Source of the DNA: an uncultured Alphaproteobacteria bacterium
GTDB lineage: Bacteria > Pseudomonadota > Alphaproteobacteria > HIMB59 > GCA-002718135
Assembly: GCA_902541435.1 (NCBI GenBank)
Contig: CACBQR010000008.1
Coordinates: 1 to 41,649, forward strand
Direction: 5' to 3'
Length of the DNA stretch: 41,649 nt
The translations under genes and the position numbers were made by a program. The notes under the pieces were generated by a model. It did no database searches. It had not been told where the DNA came from and saw only the letters and a program-made list of their open reading frames with translations. This document shows positions 27,953 to 36,655 of the stretch, one piece after another. Numbering within the stretch: the stretch's first letter is position 1; each line of letters opens with the position of its first letter.

Positions 27953-28924
27953 CTATCCTGTTTTCATCAAAATTTGTTTCCAAATTTCAGTTTCATCAAA
28001 CAAAATCCATTCATTTTTAATACCTCGTGGTCCAAATTCAACATGTGATATAGCCATGACATGAACTGCTGCTTGACTAGGTACTCCAAAATATCCCGAA
28101 CCCGAATGAACACCATTAAGTGACCATCTAATAGCTGCCTTTCTGTACTGATTTGGTTCTTCTAAATAGCTAACATGATCAATTGAAAATGTTGCATCAG
28201 GAAATGATGACAATAGAGAAGTCCAAAAAGTTTTTACTTCTTCAACTCCGTAAGCTTTCAATCCGCCTGGTAATTCTTGATTTATTGCTCTATCATATTT
28301 TTTATCAACTATATTAATATCTTTATTAAATATAGATTTTAGTACTTCTGCATATTCATAACCTGAATTTTTTTCAGGTAAATTTAATTGTGAATATTTT
28401 AAATCCAAAGGCGTATTTTTGTTAAAAGGAACTGCGCAATTTTCAAAACCCCCTTGATTATCAATTATTTGTTTTGCATATTTTTTTGGATCTAAATTAA
28501 GTTGTCTTACGATTGCGCCCTGATCTCTAACAAGCCATTCATCATACACTTGATTATCCTTGCATGCACAATCTGCAATTACTCTATAAATAAGTTTTTT
28601 TCCTGTTGCTTTTCCATAAACACCATCATTTAAGTGGGTTGCTCTAGTTAAAATTCGGTGCGAAGATAAATACCCATCATGTTCATTACCTATCCATATG
28701 ACATCTTCACCTAAAAGTTGACGGTCAGGAAATTCTTCTAAAGTTGCATAAGTTGCTTTCACAACTGCATCAGGTCCATACACAACTCCAGCAGGGGACC
28801 TAACTGGAATTCCTTTTGCATAATATTCTCTTATTGACTCAACATCCTTGTCTTCCCAAATTTGATGTGTAATTTTTAGTATATAATCGGGTAGATCTCT
28901 AAATTTTTTATCAAAACCCTTCAT
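27953..28924 (-). CDS. Two-domain SnoaL-like / NTF2-fold protein, paralog C
   Basis: Two tandem SnoaL-like halves (SPAGVVYGPDAVVKATYATLEEFPDRQLLGEDVIW ...; PGGLKAYGVEEVKTFWTSLLSSFPDATFSIDHVSY). Confidence 0.7.
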   Translation of the reverse strand: MKGFDKKFRDLPDYILKITHQIWEDKDVESIREYYAKGIPVRSPAGVVYGPDAVVKATYATLEEFPDRQLLGEDVIWIGNEHDGYLSSHRILTRATHLNDGVYGKATGKKLIYRVIADCACKDNQVYDEWLVRDQGAIVRQLNLDPKKYAKQIIDNQGGFENCAVPFNKNTPLDLKYSQLNLPEKNSGYEYAEVLKSIFNKDINIVDKKYDRAINQELPGGLKAYGVEEVKTFWTSLLSSFPDATFSIDHVSYLEEPNQYRKAAIRWSLNGVHSGSGYFGVPSQAAVHVMAISHVEFGPRGIKNEWILFDETEIWKQILMKTG

Positions 28925-28927
28925 CTT

Positions 28928-29899
28928 TTAATTTTTTTGGCGCACTATATAAATGCTACCTTTATCGCTACTTATATTTTTAAGGCTTCTTGTAGAGTTT
29001 TTAGGAGGGGAGAAGGCATCTCTAGGGCCAATTAACACCTTTTTATCATTACATGTAATTTCCCATTCTCCCTCCAAACATAAATAAACTTCAGATTTTG
29101 ATGAGGTGTAAGAATGTATATGAGCATTATTACCTTCAAGAAGAGTAAGTCCAAATCCAGTTTTATGACTAATATATGGTTTAAATTCTTTATTATGAAT
29201 AGTGAAATCATCTAGATAATTTAAAATAGAATTTGAATTATAATGTTCGTCATCTAGAAAATAATTTTTTTGATCTGAATAACGAATTACAAATTTTTCA
29301 ATTTCTTCAGAAGTGTAATGATCAAATTGTGTTAATTCATTATCTGTGATTGGCTCTATTGCTTTTTTACCATCAGGTATTTGATTTTTTTCTAAATCAA
29401 TAAGAGAGTTATCATTCAAAAGAACCATTCCAGTTTCTTTTGCTTTTTTTAACAATGAAGGAGTCCATGTAATTACTCCTGGATCATTTTCACCTAAAAC
29501 TACAAACATCAATGCTTGTTGATCACTAACATTTTGAAATCCTCTAAACATATTAGTGGGAAATGAAGCAACATCTCCTTTATGTAAAATAACCTCACCC
29601 TCTTTTCCATCTGGTCCCCAATAAAAACGCCAAGAACCAGAAAAAATAATAAATACCTCAGCTGTTGTATGACTATGAAGCCCAGAACCATTCATCGGTG
29701 CAGCACTTACTGCTCCAATATTAAACCCATGCTCCTCAGCAATTTTTACATTTTGTTTAGAATCTTCACTTACGCCAGGCCCCACTAATGAGTAATTCAA
29801 TCTATCTTGATGTCCTTTTAATTTACCCTCAACAAAAGGAACCTTACTTGGTATTAGATCATTAAATCTCGCAAGACGACTTTCTATATTTATTGACAT
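28928..29899 (-). CDS. Bicupin (two cupin domains)
   Basis: N-terminal cupin GSGLHSHTTAEVFIIFSGSWRFYWG...GDVASFPTNMFRGFQN; C-terminal cupin AHIHSYTSSKSEVYLCLEGEWEI...RDAFSPPKNSTRSLKN. Confidence 0.85.
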   Translation of the reverse strand: MSINIESRLARFNDLIPSKVPFVEGKLKGHQDRLNYSLVGPGVSEDSKQNVKIAEEHGFNIGAVSAAPMNGSGLHSHTTAEVFIIFSGSWRFYWGPDGKEGEVILHKGDVASFPTNMFRGFQNVSDQQALMFVVLGENDPGVITWTPSLLKKAKETGMVLLNDNSLIDLEKNQIPDGKKAIEPITDNELTQFDHYTSEEIEKFVIRYSDQKNYFLDDEHYNSNSILNYLDDFTIHNKEFKPYISHKTGFGLTLLEGNNAHIHSYTSSKSEVYLCLEGEWEITCNDKKVLIGPRDAFSPPKNSTRSLKNISSDKGSIYIVRQKN

Positions 29900-29937
29900 T
29901 TTAAGAAAAATTATATTTTATGCATTTTTAATGAATA

Positions 29938-29957
29938 TTATTCAAAATATTGAATAA
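29938..29957. promoter_or_regulatory. Perfect inverted repeat in the bicupin/SnoaL divergent intergenic region; candidate operator
   Basis: ttattcaa-aata-ttgaataa (8-bp arms, 4-bp spacer). Confidence 0.4.
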
Positions 29958-30007
29958 ATCAATTAAATATTGAGCCTAAGCTGTGAGTAACTGAAACTAA
30001 GTAAATT

Positions 30008-31102
30008 ATGACAGAAATTGAAAATTTTAATACTGGAATAAAAAAAGAAGGAAGCACTGAAGTAATTAATTTAAATCCAAAGATAAATATAGCAAATAAA
30101 AAAAAAATCAGAATTCTTCTAAAAAATATAGCTGAATCTAATTCAGAAAATATTAAAAATAATATTAGTGATGCGTATCATGATGATGCAGAAATAAGAG
30201 CCTTCCATCCACTTAATGACTTAAAAGGCATTTCTGAAATAACAGAAAAATTATGGAAACCGCTTTTAAATGCATTTCCTGATCTTGAGAGAAGGGATAA
30301 CCTAATTCTTGGTGGTTCTTTTCAAGACTCAGTTTTTGTTTCAACAATAGCTCATTTAACTGGGACTTTTGTTAATCCATGGCTTAATGTTCCTGCTCAT
30401 GGCAAAACAATACATTTAAGAATATGTGAAGCGCATCAAATTAAAGATAATAAAATCATTCAATCACATATTTTGATTGATACTCTAGATTTTATTCGTC
30501 AGGCAGGATTTTGGCCAATAAATAAATCATTAGGAGTAGAAGGAATGTGGCCTGGTCCTATAACCGGTGATGGTACAACATTTGAAAATATGAATGATGA
30601 GTTATCCATCAATTCGATGAATCAAGTTTTAACGATGCAGAGAAGTTTAAATATAAAACCAGAAACAGATCCTGGATCAACGCATGAATACGTTAGAGAT
30701 AAATTACTAAATCATCCTCAAAAAGAATTCTGGCATCCTAAAATGATGTGGTACGGACCTTGCGGTATTGGTACAGCAAGAGGTTTAAAAGGATATGTTG
30801 ATCATCATCAATTACCTTTTAGGTTTACATTTAAAGAGAGAGATTATTGGAAAATTGGTCATTATATAGAAATAGCTGATGGTAATTATTCAATGACATC
30901 AGGCTGGCAAAGTATTGAGTGTATACATGGTTCTAATGAGTGGCTAGGCTACAAAGGTACTGGTAAAGCTGTCACAATAAGAGTTATGGATTTTTATTTA
31001 CATCATGAAGGGTTAATTAGAGAAAATTGGGTACCAATCGATATAGCACACATATTAGATCAAATAGGCATTGATATCTTTAAATTAATTCATAAAAAAT
31101 AA
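30008..31102 (+). CDS. Two-domain SnoaL-like / NTF2-fold protein, paralog B
   Basis: [14 protein letters not shown]..., [50 protein letters not shown]; clear paralog of 20661-21734. Confidence 0.75.
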   Translation: MTEIENFNTGIKKEGSTEVINLNPKINIANKKKIRILLKNIAESNSENIKNNISDAYHDDAEIRAFHPLNDLKGISEITEKLWKPLLNAFPDLERRDNLILGGSFQDSVFVSTIAHLTGTFVNPWLNVPAHGKTIHLRICEAHQIKDNKIIQSHILIDTLDFIRQAGFWPINKSLGVEGMWPGPITGDGTTFENMNDELSINSMNQVLTMQRSLNIKPETDPGSTHEYVRDKLLNHPQKEFWHPKMMWYGPCGIGTARGLKGYVDHHQLPFRFTFKERDYWKIGHYIEIADGNYSMTSGWQSIECIHGSNEWLGYKGTGKAVTIRVMDFYLHHEGLIRENWVPIDIAHILDQIGIDIFKLIHKK

Positions 31103-31104
31103 TT

Positions 31105-32424
31105 ATGGCAATAGAATATTTAAAAAAAGGTTTAGACGAAAAACAAAGAATTGAAGATAATGATAAAGTAAAAAAAATTGTTGAGGAAACGTTAAGTAAA
31201 ATTGAATCAGAAGGCGATAAACATATTAGAGAGCTATCTCAAAAATTTGATAACTATTCTCCAGATAGTTTTAGATTAAGTGAAGAGCAAATTAATCAAT
31301 TAATGAGTGAAGTCTCTGATCATGACAAGGAAGATATTAAATTTGCTCAAAAACAAGTGCGATCATTTGCGGAAGCACAACTTAAAACTTTAAGTGAATT
31401 AGAAGTAGAAACCCATCCAGGCGTTATTCTTGGTCATAAGAATATACCAGTACAAGCAGTTGGATGTTATGTACCTGCTGGAAAATTCCCAATGGTAGCT
31501 TCTGCTCATATGTCAGTTGTTACTGCCTCTGTTGCTGGGGTTCCAAGAATTGTTGCTACTACACCGCCTTTTAAAGGTAAGCCAAATCCAGCTGTTGTTA
31601 CAGCAATGAAAATGGGCGGTGCTCACGAAATTTATGTTTTGGGAGGAATGCAAGGAGTTGGTGCTATGGCTATTGGTACAGAAACTATTAAACCTGTAGA
31701 TATGCTTGTTGGACCTGGCAATGCATTTGTTGCTGAAGCGAAAAGACAATTGTATGGCAAAGTTGGTATCGATTTATTTGCTGGTCCAACTGAAACAATG
31801 GTAATTGCAGATGAAACTGTTGATGGTGAAATATGTGCAACAGACTTATTAGGACAAGCTGAACATGGATATAATTCTCCTGCTGTGATGATAACAAACT
31901 CAAGAAAACTTGCAGAAGAAACATTTAAAGAAATTGATAGAATTTTAGAAATTTTACCCACTAAAGAAACAGCAAGTACAAGCTGGAGAGATTATGGAGA
32001 AATAATTTTATGTGATACTTATGATGAGATGTTATCTAAAGCAAATGAAATAGCTTCAGAGCATGTTCAAGTTATGACAAAAAAAGATGATTGGTTTTTA
32101 GAAAAAATGACATCTTATGGCGCTTTATTTTTAGGTGCTAGAACTAATGTTGCTAATGGTGACAAAGTGATAGGTACTAACCATACTCTTCCTACTAAAA
32201 AAGCTGGAAGATATACTGGTGGTTTGTGGGTTGGTAAGTTTATTAAAACCCATACTTATCAAAAGATTATGACAGATGAAGCTGCAACTCTCATCGGAGA
32301 ATATGGATCTAGACTTTCACATTTAGAAGGTTTTATAGGTCATGCAGAACAATGTAATGTAAGAGTAAGACGATATGGGAAAAAAAATGTTGGATATGGA
32401 AAGCCAGCTGGAGAAAAAATTTAG
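31105..32424 (+). CDS. hpsN: Histidinol dehydrogenase homolog of the HpsN type (sulfopropanediol 3-dehydrogenase-like)
   Basis: HisD fold motifs ([53 protein letters not shown]) with clade features [30 protein letters not shown] and [14 protein letters not shown]; not in a his operon. Confidence 0.8.
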   Translation: MAIEYLKKGLDEKQRIEDNDKVKKIVEETLSKIESEGDKHIRELSQKFDNYSPDSFRLSEEQINQLMSEVSDHDKEDIKFAQKQVRSFAEAQLKTLSELEVETHPGVILGHKNIPVQAVGCYVPAGKFPMVASAHMSVVTASVAGVPRIVATTPPFKGKPNPAVVTAMKMGGAHEIYVLGGMQGVGAMAIGTETIKPVDMLVGPGNAFVAEAKRQLYGKVGIDLFAGPTETMVIADETVDGEICATDLLGQAEHGYNSPAVMITNSRKLAEETFKEIDRILEILPTKETASTSWRDYGEIILCDTYDEMLSKANEIASEHVQVMTKKDDWFLEKMTSYGALFLGARTNVANGDKVIGTNHTLPTKKAGRYTGGLWVGKFIKTHTYQKIMTDEAATLIGEYGSRLSHLEGFIGHAEQCNVRVRRYGKKNVGYGKPAGEKI

Positions 32425-32425
32425 C

Positions 32426-32821
32426 TTATTTTAATTCCCCTTTAACTCTCATTTCATTTCTAATTTTTGTTGCTGAGATATCATGTATCTCTTTTCCTAA
32501 ATCATGTTCTGTAAATGAATAACCAACTCCTCTTCCATAAGAAATATCAATAATGTTTGGAACCTTAACAACTACATATTCTTTGCCATCAGTAAAACCA
32601 TGTTGAGCTAAACCTTCATTAATTTTTGCTTTTACTTCTTCAAATTGAAATGGATTGTCCGCTTGACCTTCTACACCTGCATCTACACCTCCCACGTCAC
32701 GATACATAATACATACCTGACCTGTTTTCTGAAGTGCTCTTTTAAATAATTCTGTATGTCCATCATGCCATGGTTGCCATCTACCTAACATTTGTACTGT
32801 TGGTTTTTTCCAATCAAACAT
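32426..32821 (-). CDS. Small nucleotidyltransferase (cytidylyltransferase-like fold)
   Basis: MLGRWQPWHDGHTELFKRAL (HxGH-type motif) and ISATKIRNEM near the C-terminus. Confidence 0.8.
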   Translation of the reverse strand: MFDWKKPTVQMLGRWQPWHDGHTELFKRALQKTGQVCIMYRDVGGVDAGVEGQADNPFQFEEVKAKINEGLAQHGFTDGKEYVVVKVPNIIDISYGRGVGYSFTEHDLGKEIHDISATKIRNEMRVKGELK

Positions 32822-33227
32822 TTTTAATCTCCTTTGCTAGATTTTCTATTTCTTCATCTGATAAAAATTTAGTTATTTTAATGTCAGTTTTATTTGGTTG
32901 TTCAAACATTTTATTTGTATCTTCAAACCTACCTTCTTTAATAGTATCCAGCCAGATAACAAAATCAGGCTCAAAAGCTTCTCTTGCTTTTTCAGTTGGT
33001 GCTACAAAGTCACAAATTACCCATCTTCCATTTTGTTTTTCGAAATCAGCAAATGTTTTCATTCTATTGGCTTGTCGTATTCTACCTTCCATCGTAAAAT
33101 CCCAATCGTTTGCTGACTTCCTGACTACATCTGCGTTATACCAAGCACAATTATCAATTACTTTAATAAGCCTTTCAGCTAACCAAGTTTTGCCAGCACC
33201 AGGAAGACCACAAATAAGTATTTTCAT
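32814..33227 (-). CDS. Adenylylsulfate kinase-like P-loop protein
   Basis: MKILICGLPGAGKTWLAERL, YNADVVRKSANDWDFTMEGRIRQANRMKTFADF, VICDFVAPTEKAREAF; overlaps the downstream nucleotidyltransferase start by 8 bp. Confidence 0.8.
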   Translation of the reverse strand: MKILICGLPGAGKTWLAERLIKVIDNCAWYNADVVRKSANDWDFTMEGRIRQANRMKTFADFEKQNGRWVICDFVAPTEKAREAFEPDFVIWLDTIKEGRFEDTNKMFEQPNKTDIKITKFLSDEEIENLAKEIKNV

Positions 33228-33238
33228 ATGATTATAAT

Positions 33239-34045
33239 TTATATTTTAGCGATAAAATTAGGGTTAATAACACTTTCTTTCGTGTTGTATAGTATTATAT
33301 TTTTATTAAAATCTTTAACTGAACCACCTGCCTCTTCAAGAATAATATGTCCCGCAGCAATATCCCATTCTGAAGTTGGACCTAGTCTTGGATAGATATT
33401 TGCCTTACTTTCAGCTAAGTAACAAAATTTAAGAGAACTACCAATTTGGATTAACTCAAAATTATTACAATTATCATTTATCCAATTATCAAAATCTTTA
33501 TTAGAATGTGAACGACTACCGATAACCTTGGTTAAATTACTTTTGTCTTTTACTGAATTTATTTTTATAAATTCTTTAGTTGTTTCAATATTTGACTCTG
33601 TAATTAATTTATATGCACCATTGTTTTTTAAAGCGTAATAAAGCAAAGACTTAGCAGGCGCATATATAATACCAAATATTGGTGAATTATTTTTTATTAA
33701 TGCAATGTTAACTGTAAATTCTCCATTTTTTTTTATAAACTCTTTAGTTCCATCTAATGGATCTATTAACCAATATGAATTCCAAGTTTTTCTTTCTTTC
33801 CATTCTATTAGGCTTTCTTCGCTTAATATAGGAACATTCGGGCTAAAAGATTTTAATCTATTTAAAATTAAATTATTTGATTTTATATCAGCTTCGGTAA
33901 TAGGTGAATTATCATCTTTGATTTCTACATTAAACGATTTTTTATATACTTTTTGAATTTCCTTACCTGCATCTATAGCCGTATTTAATATTTTTAATAA
34001 ATTTTTTGATTTATGTAATTCTAAGTTCATGATTCTTTTAATCAA
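33239..34045 (-). CDS. cysQ: 3'(2'),5'-bisphosphate nucleotidase (CysQ / inositol-phosphatase family)
   Basis: DDNSPITEADIKSN, LSEES, WLIDPLDGTKEFIKKNGEFTVNIALI, GPTSEWDIAAGHIILEEAGG. Confidence 0.93.
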   Translation of the reverse strand: MIKRIMNLELHKSKNLLKILNTAIDAGKEIQKVYKKSFNVEIKDDNSPITEADIKSNNLILNRLKSFSPNVPILSEESLIEWKERKTWNSYWLIDPLDGTKEFIKKNGEFTVNIALIKNNSPIFGIIYAPAKSLLYYALKNNGAYKLITESNIETTKEFIKINSVKDKSNLTKVIGSRSHSNKDFDNWINDNCNNFELIQIGSSLKFCYLAESKANIYPRLGPTSEWDIAAGHIILEEAGGSVKDFNKNIILYNTKESVINPNFIAKI

Positions 34046-34064
34046 ATTTTTTTATTAATTAAAG

Positions 34065-34976
34065 TTATATGTAAATGATATACATATATCCAAAGTACAA
34101 AGTTAATCCGATAATTCCATAAATACGTCCAATTTTTTTTGCAAATATCATAAAAATTAAAATTAATGCTGTAATTGATAGCATGAAGTATAAGTCTTGA
34201 TTTGCTAAAACTGCAGGAACTTTGAAATTACCAAAGAATGAACTAATACCTAGAACACCTAATACATTATAAATATTAGACCCCAGAATATTTCCTAGAG
34301 CAAAATCAATCTTTTTTCTAAATGCAGAGACAATACCAACTGCAAGTTCTGGAAGAGAAGTACCAAAAGCTACTAATGATAATCCAATTACTGAAGCTGG
34401 AACATTATATGTTCTTGCAATATTAATTGCTGAATCAACAAGTAAATCTGCACCAAATACTAAACACCCTATACCTATAATAATTAATATTAATGAGATT
34501 GTTATTGAATAATCATTTTTATCTATTTCTAAATTATCAATTTCTCCTTTTTTTATTTGAACATACATTAGATAAATTAATGATGTAGTTGCAACTAATC
34601 CAAAAATGAAATTAAAATAAAAAAAAGTCATAATAATTAATACAATTCCTAAAATAATATTTATCCAAGCTTGGTTAATCTGATTTTTATTTATATTTAC
34701 AATTGGAAAAATTAATGTTGTTGTGGCCATTACAAGTATCAAGTTTGCAATATTACTCCCAACTACAGCGCCTAAAGCAAGATCCGAAAAATCATTAAGA
34801 ACTGCATTAATACTGCTTGCCAATTCAGGTAATGATGTTCCCCCGGCTACAATTACAACACCAATTGCAAACAATGAGATATTAATTTTTCTTCCAAAAC
34901 TAACTGAGCCTCTTATAATTATTTCAGCACCTAAAACTAGAAGCCCTAATCCAATTATCGAAAATAATATATCCAT
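34065..34976 (-). CDS. Na+/Ca2+ exchanger (CaCA) family protein
   Basis: Two alpha repeats: VVAGGTSLPELASSINAVL...ALGAVVGSNIANLIL and LVAFGTSLPELAVGIVSAFRKKIDFALGNILGSNIYNVL. Confidence 0.93.
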   Translation of the reverse strand: MDILFSIIGLGLLVLGAEIIIRGSVSFGRKINISLFAIGVVIVAGGTSLPELASSINAVLNDFSDLALGAVVGSNIANLILVMATTTLIFPIVNINKNQINQAWINIILGIVLIIMTFFYFNFIFGLVATTSLIYLMYVQIKKGEIDNLEIDKNDYSITISLILIIIGIGCLVFGADLLVDSAINIARTYNVPASVIGLSLVAFGTSLPELAVGIVSAFRKKIDFALGNILGSNIYNVLGVLGISSFFGNFKVPAVLANQDLYFMLSITALILIFMIFAKKIGRIYGIIGLTLYFGYMYIIYI

Positions 34977-35050
34977 TGAAAATTTTTAATTATTTAAGTT
35001 AGTTATATGTTTAAATAAAATAGTATATAATAAACAAATTTTTCTAAATT

Positions 35051-36655
35051 ATGAACGAAAGTTTTGACTATATTATTATTGGTGCAGGCACAGCAGGTTG
35101 CATATTAGCAAATAGACTTTCAGAGAATGAAAACATTAAAGTGCTTTTAATTGAGGCTGGAGGAAAAGACACTAATCCTTGGATACATATTCCAGGTGGT
35201 TATTTTAAAACAATGCATAATCCAAAAACTGATTGGTGCTTCACAACTGAAGAAGAAAAGTTTTGTAATAATAGAAAAATGCTTATTCCAAGAGGAAAAA
35301 CATTAGGTGGAAGTTCATCAATTAATGGGATGTTGTATATAAGAGGTCATGCAAATGACTATAATTACTGGAGACAATTAGGTAATATTGGATGGTCTTG
35401 GGAAGACGTATTGCCGTATTTTAAAAAATCTGAAGATTACAGAATTTCTAAAAGTGAATTTCATGGTACTGATGGACCTATCAAAGTAGAAAAAATAAGA
35501 TCAAAGTTTAAATTATTGGATTTATTTTTAGAGGCATCTCAAGAATTTGGTTACAAAAAAAATGAAGACTTTAACGATGGCGACAATGAAGGAATGGGTT
35601 ATTTCCCGATGACAATTGATAAAGGGTTTAGATGTAGTGCTGCAGTCGCTTTCTTAAATCCTATCAAAAATAGAAATAATTTAAAAATTATAACTGAGGC
35701 ACATGTTAAAAATTTAACCTTTGAAAATTTAAAAGTAAAAAATGTAAATTTATGGAAAAACAATGAAGAATTTTCATATTCTGTAAACAAAGAAGTTTTA
35801 TTGTCTGCAGGAACAATTGGATCTCCTCACATATTACAAGCTTCAGGTATTGGTCCAGGTAAACTGTTAAATGAAAATAATATTAGTATTGTAAAAGAAA
35901 TTGAAGGTGTTGGAAAAAATTTAACTGATCATTTAATGTTAAGACCAGTTTACAAAATTAAAAACTTAGAAACGTTAAATGACATATATCATAGTTTTAC
36001 AAAAAAATTTTTAACAGGATTAAGCTATTTAATTTATAAGAAAGGACCATTAACAGTTGGAGCAAGTTATTTGTGTGGCTTTATTAAAAGTGATTCGTAT
36101 TTAGAAAACCCTAATTTACAATTTCATATCTCACCAGCTAGTACTGATTTACTTGGAAAAGCAGGCCTACATAAATTTCCAGCATTCACTCCTACAATAA
36201 CAAATATTCGTCCGACAAGTAGAGGTTCAATAGAAATTAAATCTTCAGATACAAGAATTTATCCTCAAATAAAAATGAACTACTTATCTACTGATGAAGA
36301 TAGGGAAATTGCAGGTAAGTCTATTAAAATTGTAAGAAAAGTTGTTTTAGAATCAAAGGCATTTAAAAATTATGAACCTGAAGAATATAGACCAGGGATA
36401 CAATTTAAAGATAATGAATCTCTGGCAAAAGAAGCGGGTAAATTTGCAAACACTATTTTTCATCCAGTAAGTACATGTAAAATGGGTAATGATGAAAATT
36501 CAGTTGTAAGCGATAGTCTAAAAGTAAAAGGAATAAACAACTTAAGAGTTGTTGATGCATCTGTTATGCCCACTATAACATCTGGTAACACCAATGCCCC
36601 TACTATGATGATTGCTGAGAAAGCATCAGACTTAATTATTAGAGATCAGAATTAA
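35051..36655 (+). CDS. GMC-family FAD-dependent oxidoreductase (choline-dehydrogenase-like); isethionate dehydrogenase candidate by context
   Basis: FDYIIIGAGTAGCILANRLSENENIKVLLIEAG, GGSSSINGMLYIRGHANDY, GTIGSPHILQASGIGP, C-terminal VVDASVMPTITSGNTNAPTMMIAEKASDLI. Confidence 0.93.
   Translation: MNESFDYIIIGAGTAGCILANRLSENENIKVLLIEAGGKDTNPWIHIPGGYFKTMHNPKTDWCFTTEEEKFCNNRKMLIPRGKTLGGSSSINGMLYIRGHANDYNYWRQLGNIGWSWEDVLPYFKKSEDYRISKSEFHGTDGPIKVEKIRSKFKLLDLFLEASQEFGYKKNEDFNDGDNEGMGYFPMTIDKGFRCSAAVAFLNPIKNRNNLKIITEAHVKNLTFENLKVKNVNLWKNNEEFSYSVNKEVLLSAGTIGSPHILQASGIGPGKLLNENNISIVKEIEGVGKNLTDHLMLRPVYKIKNLETLNDIYHSFTKKFLTGLSYLIYKKGPLTVGASYLCGFIKSDSYLENPNLQFHISPASTDLLGKAGLHKFPAFTPTITNIRPTSRGSIEIKSSDTRIYPQIKMNYLSTDEDREIAGKSIKIVRKVVLESKAFKNYEPEEYRPGIQFKDNESLAKEAGKFANTIFHPVSTCKMGNDENSVVSDSLKVKGINNLRVVDASVMPTITSGNTNAPTMMIAEKASDLIIRDQN

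Noticed and set aside
31513-31961. Overlapping minus-strand ORFs (78, 109 and 78 aa) opposite hpsN
   Set aside because: Translations are low-complexity mirror images of the HpsN reading frame with no independent RBS or domain evidence.
31105-32424. Annotation as biosynthetic histidinol dehydrogenase (hisD)
   Set aside because: No his genes nearby; C-terminal half has the HpsN-type [23 protein letters not shown]...[14 protein letters not shown] pattern, and context is sulfonate catabolism. HisD fold is certain, histidine biosynthesis role is not supported.
32426-32821. ATP sulfurylase (sat) call for the small nucleotidyltransferase
   Set aside because: Only 131 aa and lacks the longer Sat/CysN/CysD signatures; only the generic HxGH/ISxTxIR nucleotidyltransferase motifs are present.
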